Source: Microcaldota archaeon
GTDB taxonomy: Archaea; Micrarchaeota; Micrarchaeia; Anstonellales; Anstonellaceae
Length of the DNA stretch: 6,600 nucleotides
NCBI GenBank assembly: GCA_023248455.1
Contig: JAHFEN010000039.1
Span: 1 to 6,600, forward strand
Direction: 5' to 3'
The notes under the pieces were generated by a model. It saw only the letters and a program-made list of their open reading frames with translations. It was not told the origin of the DNA and ran no database searches. Position numbers and translations under genes: made by a program. Each line of letters starts with the position of its first letter. The first letter of the stretch is position 1. This document shows positions 1-6,600 of the stretch, piece after piece.

Positions 1-236
1 GTGGTGTCAAAGTAAGTTGGCAGGAAGGGAAGCGGGCTCAGCCAGCTGGTGCGGTTCTCACAAATGAAGCAGTAGCACGGGAGGTTGGAAGTCGGCCCCT
101 GGCAGATCAAGCTGGACGGGTCACTGTAGCTGGGCGTCATGCTGCTGTTGTTGAACTGGTCGGAATAAGGCACGACCACGCAGCCGGCAAGTGCAATGGC
201 AAGCGCGCAAAGCAGCAGCCAAATCCTGGAATTCAT
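1..236 (-). CDS. Small secreted lipoprotein with cysteine cluster, 3' end outside window
   Basis: The ATG at 234-236 opens a frame that runs uninterrupted to the left edge (78 full codons visible). The N-terminus MNSRIWLLLCALAIALAGC is a textbook lipoprotein signal peptide: a positive residue, a hydrophobic core, then the lipobox LAGC with Cys19 as the predicted lipid-modified residue. The mature part starts VVVPYSDQFNNSS and is polar. It then carries Cys45, Cys54, Cys56 and Cys59 (C-x8-C-x-C-x2-C), an Asn-Arg-Thr sequon at 61, and a Trp/Pro/Phe-rich stretch (SWLSPLPFLPTYF). The cysteines may form disulfides or bind a metal. The start is supported by the GGTG site 5 bases upstream and by the TATA element before it. 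I do not recognise a family. It lies directly downstream of the giant gene on the same strand, so a shared envelope role is plausible. The remaining length is unknown. Confidence 0.82.
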   Translation of the reverse strand, partial: MNSRIWLLLCALAIALAGCVVVPYSDQFNNSSMTPSYSDPSSLICQGPTSNLPCYCFICENRTSWLSPLPFLPTYFDT

Positions 237-238
237 CA

Positions 239-245
239 CTCCACC
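239..245 (-). promoter_or_regulatory. Ribosome-binding site (GGTGGAG) of the lipoprotein gene
   Basis: The minus strand reads GGTGGAG then TG then ATG. The GGTG part can pair with the anti-Shine-Dalgarno sequence at the 3' end of 16S rRNA and lies 5 bases before the start, a normal spacing. It decides the start at 236, which is also the only start that keeps the whole signal peptide. Confidence 0.6.
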
Positions 246-267
246 AACCAAGATGATAACCACATCA

Positions 268-278
268 TAATTTTATAA
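268..278 (-). promoter_or_regulatory. Archaeal-type TATA element for the lipoprotein gene
   Basis: On the minus strand the gap reads GGTTATAAAATTA, a good match to the archaeal TATA box bound by TBP. It sits 27 bases after the giant gene's stop and about 35-42 bases before the lipoprotein ATG. Initiation 24-27 bases downstream would fall near 248-251, giving a short leader that just includes the ribosome-binding site. No purine-rich BRE is obvious directly upstream. Gene 2 may therefore have its own promoter, although no terminator separates it from the giant gene. Confidence 0.55.
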
Positions 279-304
279 CCCATATTACTCTGCAGCCTTG
301 AAAG

Positions 305-3300
305 TCAATCCTCGTACAGCTTCTTCGTTAGTGCCGCAGAGGTGTCTGTTGCCTCGCGCCATTCTTTTGTGCCCCACATCCTTAAGTAGTTCAGCCTGGT
401 CTTGCCAGCTTTGCCCTTGAATTCGGAGAAGCTGTTGCTGGCGGCCTGCGCCTGCTGGGAAAGCAAAGTTGACTGATACAGTTCGCTTTCAGAATATCTG
501 GTGGCACGCCGCACGAATTCGTCGTTGCCAGGCATGTTGCCACCACCGAATGTCTCAGTTGTGTCCCCTGTAAATGCCATGGGCTTTACATTCGAGCCTA
601 ATTTTGTCCGTGCAATTGCGCCCTTGATGGCGTATTCGGAAACCAAGCCAGCAACAGGGTTGAAGAAATAGAGCGCAGGGCTGTTGAAGACTGAATACAT
701 GTTCATTTCGCTTTGCAGCTTTGCCAGGTGCAGAAGGGCGCTGTCCTCCTTTTTGTACACATCGCGGAGCGCGTCCAGATGGGTTTCGAACTGGTCCTTT
801 GACTCGAATTCGCCTGTCTTTTCATTGTATTTTGTCAGGTAGAAGGAAGATAGCGAGCGCAGCTGGCTGCCCTGGTCGGCATTGTCGATCAGCGAAGCCG
901 ACTGCGGGAATGGTTTCCACCTGCCAGTTATCGGGTCAATGTCCACCAGTCCAGGCATGGCTGGCCTCCATACGTTCGAGTGGAACCCAGCGTACAGCTC
1001 CATGAACCTGTTCCTAGAACCATCCTCGGATATGTCCCTGCCGCTGTGCGCCTCGCGCTCCCCAAGTTTCCTTATGTCGTACACTTTCATGATCGGGGCA
1101 AAGTACTCCTGCCAGACTTCACGCTTCCTGTCCGAGCCTTCGGAAAGCTCTTGCCACTCCAGGAACTTCTTCCTGTATTCACCGTTGTGCTCGATTATGT
1201 CATCCATCCTCTTTTCGAAATGCCTGTACATTTCAAGCGGGCGCTGGAAGCCTCGCCAGGTGGCGTGCTCTGCGTAATGACCCATGCTTGGGATGAACGC
1301 CCAGTCCATTGCCTTTTTGAAGAAATTGCGGTCCTCTGGATTCTGGCTTCCTGCCATTATGTAGGAGCCAATGAGAGTGCCTGCACCGGAATAGTTTATG
1401 AAAGACTGGAAGCGGCCCTGCACCCAGTCGCTGTGGTAGTGCGACTGCGCAGGGGCAAAGAAACCCGCCATAAGGCTCCGCTTTCCATGCTTCCCAGGGT
1501 ACATTGGGTCCATTTCAAACCATGCAGGGTAGGCGCTGCCCTTTCTTGACGCATAGCTCATGAAGTCGTTGAAGTACTTGTGCACGCCGAATGATAGAAG
1601 GGTCTTGTTCTGGAGGGTTTGCTCCCAAAGAGCGTTGGTGCCCCACATTGACATGCGCTCGTAAACGTTTTGCCCTGTCTGGTAGCCGACGTAGAATGAG
1701 TAGTCCAGTCCCGAGCCTGCGCCTATAGCTATTCTCGGGTCCCTCATGACCGATGATTCGGTTATCCACCAGAAATCGCCTGCAGTGCCCTCCACCCACT
1801 TGCTGTCAAGATATTTGTTGAAGAACCACAGCATGGTGAATGGGCTTTTGATGCTGCCGTAACCCTTTTCCTGCATGTCAGTGTGGCTTCCGGTCCAGCC
1901 CCTGACCATGACGTTGAAGTCCTTGAACATTTTCGAGGTTTGCTTATAATCCTCGTGATATTGGTTCGCCCTTGTGGAAAGCTCTGCCCTGAGGGTTTGG
2001 TAATCACTGTGGGAAAGCTCGGTGCGGATGTTCTCAAGCGCCCGAAGCTCGAGCTTGGCATTGTACCAGGCGTTTTCCGCGTCAGCCACGTCCTTGACTG
2101 TCCTTGCCGCTATGTTGCGCTTGAAATTGTACCAGGTTGCCTCAGAATTGCCAGAGAAAGTATTGTCTCCTCGCGCAAGCAGCTTCATTTCCTCGCCTAA
2201 CCTTTGGGAAACTGAGACGTCGTGACCTTCAGAATTCCTGACCTTCTTGTCATATATCGTCCTTATTCCCTTTATCTCGTTGTTTTGAGAATCAAGCGAG
2301 ATGTTTTCCACATATTCCTGATCGTATTTGAATCTATCCGCCCCAGCTATCATGAAACCTTCACGGGTTTTTTTGTCATAGTTGGTTTGGTTCTGGATTG
2401 CCTCGAGCGCAAACCGGATCTGCATCTGCGCTGCGAACCAGCCCTGCATCTTGGTTACCCGGTCAGCGAGGCCGGAGTAAAGGAGCTCGCCAGATTTCAT
2501 GCCCACGCCGTATACCCCGGAGCGTATGGTTTCCCTGAGCTTGTCGCCAGGGGTCATTGCCCCAAAGAACCCCCCTTGGTTTGTCTTGGCGTATTCTCGG
2601 AGGTCGTGCGTGCTGATCACCTTGAGCTTCTGCATTTCAGGGTGATAGTTGCCCTGCAGGTCAAAGCCTGCAAGCGAAAGGGCTATTTCCTTGCGCAGGT
2701 CCTTGTTCACCCTTCCAGAATCGAGCTGGTTGCGCGTGTTCGGGTCCTTGTTAGGGTCGCCGTAGAGCCAGGTGACCCCCCCTCCAAGGTCTTGGTGCCG
2801 AATAACCATGGACATGCCCACAGGCAGATTGGAATACCACGAATCGCTTGTCCTTGCAAGAAGCGCAGAAAGGTCGCGGATGTCAGCCTCCCCTTTCTTC
2901 ACGATAAGAAGATCATCAGCATTGGCTGGAATCGGCTTTCCTGCAGCCCTGAATTGCTGCCGCAGCACTTTTTCGTTCCACTCTATAAGAGGTAGGCTCC
3001 CCCTTATGTCGCTTGATTGTAGATAGGGCATGCCCCTGCGGATGTCTGCAAATGTTATGCCCCGATCCACAAGCGCCTGCAGTGTTTCTGCGTTTAATGG
3101 CCTGCCAGCCATTTTATCGGCGAATGCTTTGTCGTAGAACTGGTCGTCCTTGTTAGTGATTCTCAGGTACATTGCGCGCACAGCCCCTGCCTGCTCCTTC
3201 TGCTCGTCTATCAGGGACTGCAGCCTTCCAAGGCTGTTTTCGCCCCAGCTTGCTCCGGGCATTATGCCGCTCCAGCCTATGAAGCCGGCCATCTTGTCAT

Positions 3301-6300
3301 ACCTGCGCGCTGTTATGAGATCTGCCTCCACATCCTTGGAGTACAAGGTTACGTTGAAGTCGCTTCGCTGGATTGCCGTCTCAAGCCCCTCTTCCCTCTT
3401 GACTTTTTTCAGGAACTCCGTAGTTGCCTTTGCTCCGAGGAAGTCGCTCGGGCCATCAGGAAATTTTCCAGATCGGAATATCCTGCGCATCTCATCGATT
3501 TTGCCCTGGTTGAAAGTGCCTGCAACCGCAGACAGGCTGGACTCCCATTGCTTGGCAAAGTTTCCCGCCCCTGTCACAAGGGAGAAGAAGGCAATTTCCC
3601 TTGCATCATTTATCCCGCGCTGGCTGCCTTCTTTTTCAGCATCGACTAATCTGCGCTGGGCTGCTGACCCGAACATGCCTGCGCGTATTTTTTCATTGAG
3701 TTGCGGCAGGAAGTCGAACTGCTTCACCCCCTTTTTGTAAAGGAGCTCAAGGTCGTCAAGGTTCTTCACTGTGTAAAAGCGGGTTCCCCTGAAGCCAGGA
3801 TCCCTTTCCTTTTCAGCCCTTTCAGCAGCCAGGTCATGGAAATCCATCAGCTTCAGCTTTTCAGAAAGGTAACGCCCGATGGGATGGCTTCCGAGCATGT
3901 TCATGCGCAGCAGCCGCTCCTGTAAATCGTATTCGGCTTTATTCAGCTGCGCGTCGCTGCCAGTGAATTTTATTCCGTCAAGGGTGGACCTGACCATGTT
4001 GTTGTAATTCGCGCTGAGGTCAAGTATGCGCTGCATGTATTTGCTTGGCTCGGAGAGAAATGCCTCGTGCGCTTTTGCAAGTCGGCTGTCAAAATCAGCC
4101 TTGTTAACCGATGCGCCTAGGTCGCCGTATCTGCGCCTCATGGTTTCGTTTATCCCGTCAAGGCGCCGCCTGGCAAGGTTGGATGTTCCTGCAAAGTTCC
4201 GAAGCGTGATCTGCAACTCGTAAGCCGACATGGTGCTCAGACGTTCGTTCACCACCCGCTCGATTGCGTCAGCCCTTTTCTCCCCTGGGTAGTCCTTCTT
4301 GAAATCAAGCGTGGATGCCAGGTATCTCCTGTAATTGTCAAATGCCTCCCTTGTCACCCTGTCGCCCTGTATCTCGATCATCCTTTCCTCGTTGATTCGT
4401 TTGAAGTCACCTATGGCAACGTAAAAGCCTTTCTCGCGGGTGACGAACAGCTTGGCTTTGATCTCCCGCTCCATTCGCTGGTATTCTACAATCATGGCGC
4501 TGATTGTTGCATAATTAAGGCCTGCCTTTGTCACCAGCCTGCCTGCCGTGCCACCGCCCACCTGCTGGTTTTCCGCAAGGTCGAGCATGTCCTTGAGGGC
4601 TGCAGAAAGCTCATAATCTTTGTTTTCAACCACCTTGCGGGAAATGGCTGCAAATCGAAGGGCATACACGTTTGAATTGTTGATGAGCAGCCTGGTCTGC
4701 TTCAGCGCGTCAGGCCTCTTGTCCATCAGCTTCTTTATGTCACTCAGTATGTCGCCAGCGAGCTTCTCATTGGTAACCGTTGTTGGGATCCTGTTGAGTA
4801 TGGCGTTTACACCGGCTACCTGGCCCTTCAGGCTCTTGAGCACTCTGTCTGGCGCGCCCTCTTTCATTGCCTTTGCGTAATCAGACTGCAGCCTGGCAAG
4901 GTCTGCGCCAAGCGCTGCCCTGACTTGCAATGGGTTTGAATCCAATGGCAGAAGGCTGTAGACTGAGTCTGACATGTGCTTGAAAAAATCGTTGAAAGTG
5001 AACGTGGTCTTGTTGCGGCTGTCTTCGGTGTAGTACACGACCCTGGAAACTCTTTTCGAGGATATGTCCACCCTTTTCTCGAAGTCGGCAAATGTCCACC
5101 CATTCCACCATTTTATCGCTGCCCCGAGAACCCCGGTTGGGCTTAGAGTATCCCTCATTACCTTTCCAAGCGTGGTGAGCTTGCGAACCCCAACGTCTTC
5201 CTTGTCCTTGCGGGAAAACATGGTGTTGTAGAGGGCTGCGCCCATCAGTGTCCGCCTCAATGTTTTTTGCCCCCTGCGGGTGGAGCGGAACTGCATCAAT
5301 GCGTCCCAGGTCTTGGTCGGACCTGTCACAAGCACGCTTAGCACTGGGACACGAGCCACTGTGCGGGCAACCTTCGTATCCTCAAACGCGACTATTTTCT
5401 TGCTGATAGGGTCTAACACCCTTGCCCCCAGCACTTTCTGAACCTTGCCTCCGCCTTCACGCGGTCCGCCCGCCCTTCCTCTGCTGGTGAGCTTGCTTGC
5501 CTGCTCTGCCATGTGCTGTATCTGGAACCAGCCCTCAAGAAGCTCGCGCGTGTACTTGTACATGTTGAATCGCTGCCCTTGCTTCTCGTTAGGCGCAAGC
5601 TGCGCGAAAAGGGAGTTCAGCTTCTGCTGCGCGTTCCTGTAATCCGCTTCGGAAAGCGGTTTATTTAAGCTTGAAGCAATGCGCATTTGTTTTTTGTAGT
5701 CTCTCATGATTTCGCGGGCATCTTCCGAAAATTCCTTGATGTATTCGCGCCGCTGCCCCCCCTTGTAGCCAAGTTCGTCGGCTTTCAGCGCGGCAAGCCT
5801 GCTGGCGGACACGAGTATGTCCCGCTCTGCCTGGCGCTGTATCATCCAGTACCTGCGGGTAATCGAACGCATCATTTGAGGCGCTGTCGCAGACTTCACC
5901 CTGAACTGGCGCACCCTGGGCAGCCGCGGGGTGGTCAGGTCAAATAGCGAGAGCGGGTCTTTGCCTGAATAATACATGGATGAGAGCAATAGCCCTGCCA
6001 GCAGTATGGCCGGGAAGCAGAAGGGTGCGTTTTGTGCAGATGCCAGCGCTGCGTAGATCGATCCACCAAGTGCGGAAAGCGGATTGCTGGATGGGGAGCA
6101 GATCACCACGCTTTTGAGCGAAGGTTGGTAGTATTTATCCTTTGTCACAGGGTCATAAGTCCCATTGAACTCTATTTCCACGTTGCCGCAGCTGCCTGCA
6201 TCGTTGAAATTCACGAATCCAATCATAGGCTCTATGTATCCAAGTATCCTGCAGCTTGCCTCGCCCTGCGGGTCAGTGTCAACCGGTGCGCAATTCGAAG

Positions 6301-6600
6301 CCCCCACAATCTGCTTGCCATCATAGGTGAAAGTGAGCGGCACGCTAGGAAGCGGGCTTACGCTTGTGCTGAAGCTGTCGTGCGAGAAGTCGCCTGGCCG
6401 GTAGAAGTCGGTTCCCGGGGTTGCGAAGGAAAGCACCGGGTAATTCTCCTCCTTGGGCTGCGAGAAATAGTGCAGCTCCTGGGTGATGAGCTTTGCAGTA
6501 ACTAGGTTTCCGTTAACTGATGCATATATGTAGGTTTTGTAATCTGTGTCAGTGACTGGCTGCAGAGCAAAGATAAATCCGGAAAGCAGGGCAAGAGCTA
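305..6600 (-). CDS. Giant single-pass membrane protein of unknown family, 5' end outside window
   Basis: I do not recognise the family. The frame stays open to the right edge, so the true start lies beyond 6600; the GTG at 6434-6436 is internal. Residues are numbered from the first full codon (6596-6598); 2,097 are visible (over 230 kDa). Residues 1-16 look like a signal-peptide core (LALLSGFIFAL). Residues 17-174 form an extracytoplasmic domain with Cys103, 116, 137 and 167. Residues 193-210 are a membrane segment (PFCFPAILLAGLLLSSMY), followed by Arg/Lys-rich sequence that predicts a cytoplasmic C-terminus. The remaining ~1,890 residues are mostly helical and charged, with no cysteine. They include a Gly/Arg linker (373-385), likely coiled coils (about 254-354, 562-603, 1503-1558) and a Trp/Tyr/Gly-rich region (about 1582-1778). 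I see no Walker A, HEXXH or other catalytic motif. The protein ends KKLYED before TGA. With one clear membrane segment it does not look like a multi-pass VirB6/TrbL channel. A role in an envelope-spanning apparatus or a virus-like structural role are both possible; neither is shown. Confidence 0.93.
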   Translation of the reverse strand, partial: ALALLSGFIFALQPVTDTDYKTYIYASVNGNLVTAKLITQELHYFSQPKEENYPVLSFATPGTDFYRPGDFSHDSFSTSVSPLPSVPLTFTYDGKQIVGASNCAPVDTDPQGEASCRILGYIEPMIGFVNFNDAGSCGNVEIEFNGTYDPVTKDKYYQPSLKSVVICSPSSNPLSALGGSIYAALASAQNAPFCFPAILLAGLLLSSMYYSGKDPLSLFDLTTPRLPRVRQFRVKSATAPQMMRSITRRYWMIQRQAERDILVSASRLAALKADELGYKGGQRREYIKEFSEDAREIMRDYKKQMRIASSLNKPLSEADYRNAQQKLNSLFAQLAPNEKQGQRFNMYKYTRELLEGWFQIQHMAEQASKLTSRGRAGGPREGGGKVQKVLGARVLDPISKKIVAFEDTKVARTVARVPVLSVLVTGPTKTWDALMQFRSTRRGQKTLRRTLMGAALYNTMFSRKDKEDVGVRKLTTLGKVMRDTLSPTGVLGAAIKWWNGWTFADFEKRVDISSKRVSRVVYYTEDSRNKTTFTFNDFFKHMSDSVYSLLPLDSNPLQVRAALGADLARLQSDYAKAMKEGAPDRVLKSLKGQVAGVNAILNRIPTTVTNEKLAGDILSDIKKLMDKRPDALKQTRLLINNSNVYALRFAAISRKVVENKDYELSAALKDMLDLAENQQVGGGTAGRLVTKAGLNYATISAMIVEYQRMEREIKAKLFVTREKGFYVAIGDFKRINEERMIEIQGDRVTREAFDNYRRYLASTLDFKKDYPGEKRADAIERVVNERLSTMSAYELQITLRNFAGTSNLARRRLDGINETMRRRYGDLGASVNKADFDSRLAKAHEAFLSEPSKYMQRILDLSANYNNMVRSTLDGIKFTGSDAQLNKAEYDLQERLLRMNMLGSHPIGRYLSEKLKLMDFHDLAAERAEKERDPGFRGTRFYTVKNLDDLELLYKKGVKQFDFLPQLNEKIRAGMFGSAAQRRLVDAEKEGSQRGINDAREIAFFSLVTGAGNFAKQWESSLSAVAGTFNQGKIDEMRRIFRSGKFPDGPSDFLGAKATTEFLKKVKREEGLETAIQRSDFNVTLYSKDVEADLITARRYDKMAGFIGWSGIMPGASWGENSLGRLQSLIDEQKEQAGAVRAMYLRITNKDDQFYDKAFADKMAGRPLNAETLQALVDRGITFADIRRGMPYLQSSDIRGSLPLIEWNEKVLRQQFRAAGKPIPANADDLLIVKKGEADIRDLSALLARTSDSWYSNLPVGMSMVIRHQDLGGGVTWLYGDPNKDPNTRNQLDSGRVNKDLRKEIALSLAGFDLQGNYHPEMQKLKVISTHDLREYAKTNQGGFFGAMTPGDKLRETIRSGVYGVGMKSGELLYSGLADRVTKMQGWFAAQMQIRFALEAIQNQTNYDKKTREGFMIAGADRFKYDQEYVENISLDSQNNEIKGIRTIYDKKVRNSEGHDVSVSQRLGEEMKLLARGDNTFSGNSEATWYNFKRNIAARTVKDVADAENAWYNAKLELRALENIRTELSHSDYQTLRAELSTRANQYHEDYKQTSKMFKDFNVMVRGWTGSHTDMQEKGYGSIKSPFTMLWFFNKYLDSKWVEGTAGDFWWITESSVMRDPRIAIGAGSGLDYSFYVGYQTGQNVYERMSMWGTNALWEQTLQNKTLLSFGVHKYFNDFMSYASRKGSAYPAWFEMDPMYPGKHGKRSLMAGFFAPAQSHYHSDWVQGRFQSFINYSGAGTLIGSYIMAGSQNPEDRNFFKKAMDWAFIPSMGHYAEHATWRGFQRPLEMYRHFEKRMDDIIEHNGEYRKKFLEWQELSEGSDRKREVWQEYFAPIMKVYDIRKLGEREAHSGRDISEDGSRNRFMELYAGFHSNVWRPAMPGLVDIDPITGRWKPFPQSASLIDNADQGSQLRSLSSFYLTKYNEKTGEFESKDQFETHLDALRDVYKKEDSALLHLAKLQSEMNMYSVFNSPALYFFNPVAGLVSEYAIKGAIARTKLGSNVKPMAFTGDTTETFGGGNMPGNDEFVRRATRYSESELYQSTLLSQQAQAASNSFSEFKGKAGKTRLNYLRMWGTKEWREATDTSAALTKKLYED
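5444..5482 (-). other. Gly/Arg-rich linker inside the giant protein
   Basis: Residues 373-385 (RGRAGGPREGGGK) are low-complexity and positively charged, and stand out between two helical blocks. They probably form a flexible hinge separating the membrane-proximal helical domain from the rest of the cytoplasmic part. RG-rich stretches can also contact nucleic acid, but nothing else here supports that. Confidence 0.5.
5969..6022 (-). other. Transmembrane segment of the giant protein
   Basis: Residues 193-210 (PFCFPAILLAGLLLSSMY) are the only clear full-length membrane-spanning run after the signal peptide. A weaker hydrophobic stretch (ALGGSIYAALASA, about 176-188) precedes it, so a short helical hairpin cannot be excluded. 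The following 50 residues carry many Arg and Lys (RLPRVRQFRVK, then RRYW), which by the positive-inside rule places the long C-terminal part in the cytoplasm. Confidence 0.8.
6077..6550 (-). other. Extracytoplasmic beta-rich domain with four cysteines
   Basis: Residues 17-174 lie between the signal peptide and the membrane segment. They are rich in Pro, Ser, Thr, Asp and aromatic residues with alternating hydrophobic positions, typical of beta strands. The stretch FTYDGKQIVGASNCAPVDTD followed by PQGEASCRI resembles the strand-turn-strand 'T-D-x-x-G-x-A' signature of Ig-like or transthyretin-like surface domains. Cys103, 116, 137 and 167 could form two disulfides. An Asn-Gly-Thr sequon sits at residue 145. 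The fold is inferred from sequence pattern only. Confidence 0.55.
6551..6598 (-). other. Signal peptide core of the giant protein (partial)
   Basis: The first visible residues, ALALLSGFIFALQP, form an uncharged hydrophobic run followed at once by polar sequence (VTDTDYK). This is the pattern of a Sec signal peptide hydrophobic core and cleavage region. The basic N-terminal residues and the start codon must lie just past the right edge. The cleavage point is uncertain; if the segment is not cleaved it would act as a membrane anchor and the topology of the rest would be unchanged. Confidence 0.7.

Noticed and set aside
253..268. Short dyad ATGAT-N6-ATCAT just downstream of the TATA element
   Set aside because: Five-base arms in an AT-rich gap are expected by chance; it is not strong enough to call an operator or a hairpin terminator.
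980..1549. Plus-strand open frame of 189 codons
   Set aside because: It is antisense to the conserved-looking aromatic region of the giant gene, overlaps two other plus-strand open frames, and shows no domain pattern.
2222..2995. Long plus-strand open frame (257 codons) antisense to the giant gene
   Set aside because: It lies wholly inside an intact coding gene, has no ribosome-binding site of note, and its Cys/His/Arg-rich translation is typical of a reverse-frame shadow of GC-rich third positions.
3150..3740. Plus-strand open frame of 196 codons
   Set aside because: It is a shadow frame inside the giant gene. Its hydrophobic, Ser/Leu-rich composition mirrors the complement of charged helical codons.
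4530..4570. Gly-rich VGGGTAGRL as a possible catalytic or binding loop
   Set aside because: It matches no specific motif and is more likely a turn between helices.
5310..5375. Possible nucleotide-binding loop in the giant protein (VTGPTKTW)
   Set aside because: It lacks the GxxxxGK[ST] pattern of Walker A, and no Walker B follows at a sensible distance.
6032..6505. Plus-strand open frame of 157 codons
   Set aside because: It is antisense to the outer domain and signal-peptide region of the giant gene. No promoter or ribosome-binding site was seen, and the composition is shadow-like.

Overview
The window is almost entirely one giant gene on the minus strand. It reads right to left from beyond the right edge (6600) to a TGA stop at 305-307, giving at least 2,097 codons in view with no interruption. 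After a 68-base AT-rich gap, a second minus-strand gene starts at 236 and runs off the left edge. There are no RNA genes, insertion sequences, CRISPR arrays or long repeats. The long plus-strand open frames are antisense shadows of the giant gene.

The organism is most likely archaeal. The only intergenic gap holds a strong archaeal-type TATA element (TTATAAAA) about 35-40 bases upstream of an ATG, and a GGTG ribosome-binding site 5 bases before that ATG. Coding DNA is somewhat above 50% GC by eye, with G/C-leaning third positions; the gap is about 38% GC. A very large single-pass membrane protein of unknown family next to a short secreted cysteine-rich lipoprotein would fit a DPANN-type genome (for example Micrarchaeota or Diapherotrites). 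That placement is inference, because no taxonomic marker gene lies in the window.

Region by region: 6551-6600 encodes the hydrophobic core of a signal peptide whose first residues lie outside the window. About 6077-6550 encodes an extracytoplasmic domain of about 160 residues with four cysteines and beta-sandwich-like sequence. 5969-6022 encodes a membrane segment followed by a strongly basic stretch. 305-5968 encodes a domain of about 1,890 residues that is mostly helical, charged and entirely free of cysteine, and is predicted to be cytoplasmic. 237-304 is the promoter gap. 1-236 encodes the start of a lipoprotein with the lipobox LAGC.

How they may work together (inference): both products have a small cysteine-containing part outside the membrane. 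The giant protein adds a huge intracellular part, so the pair could belong to one envelope-spanning apparatus, such as a surface, secretion, DNA-transfer or virus-related machine. No catalytic motif is visible in either protein, so no function is assigned.
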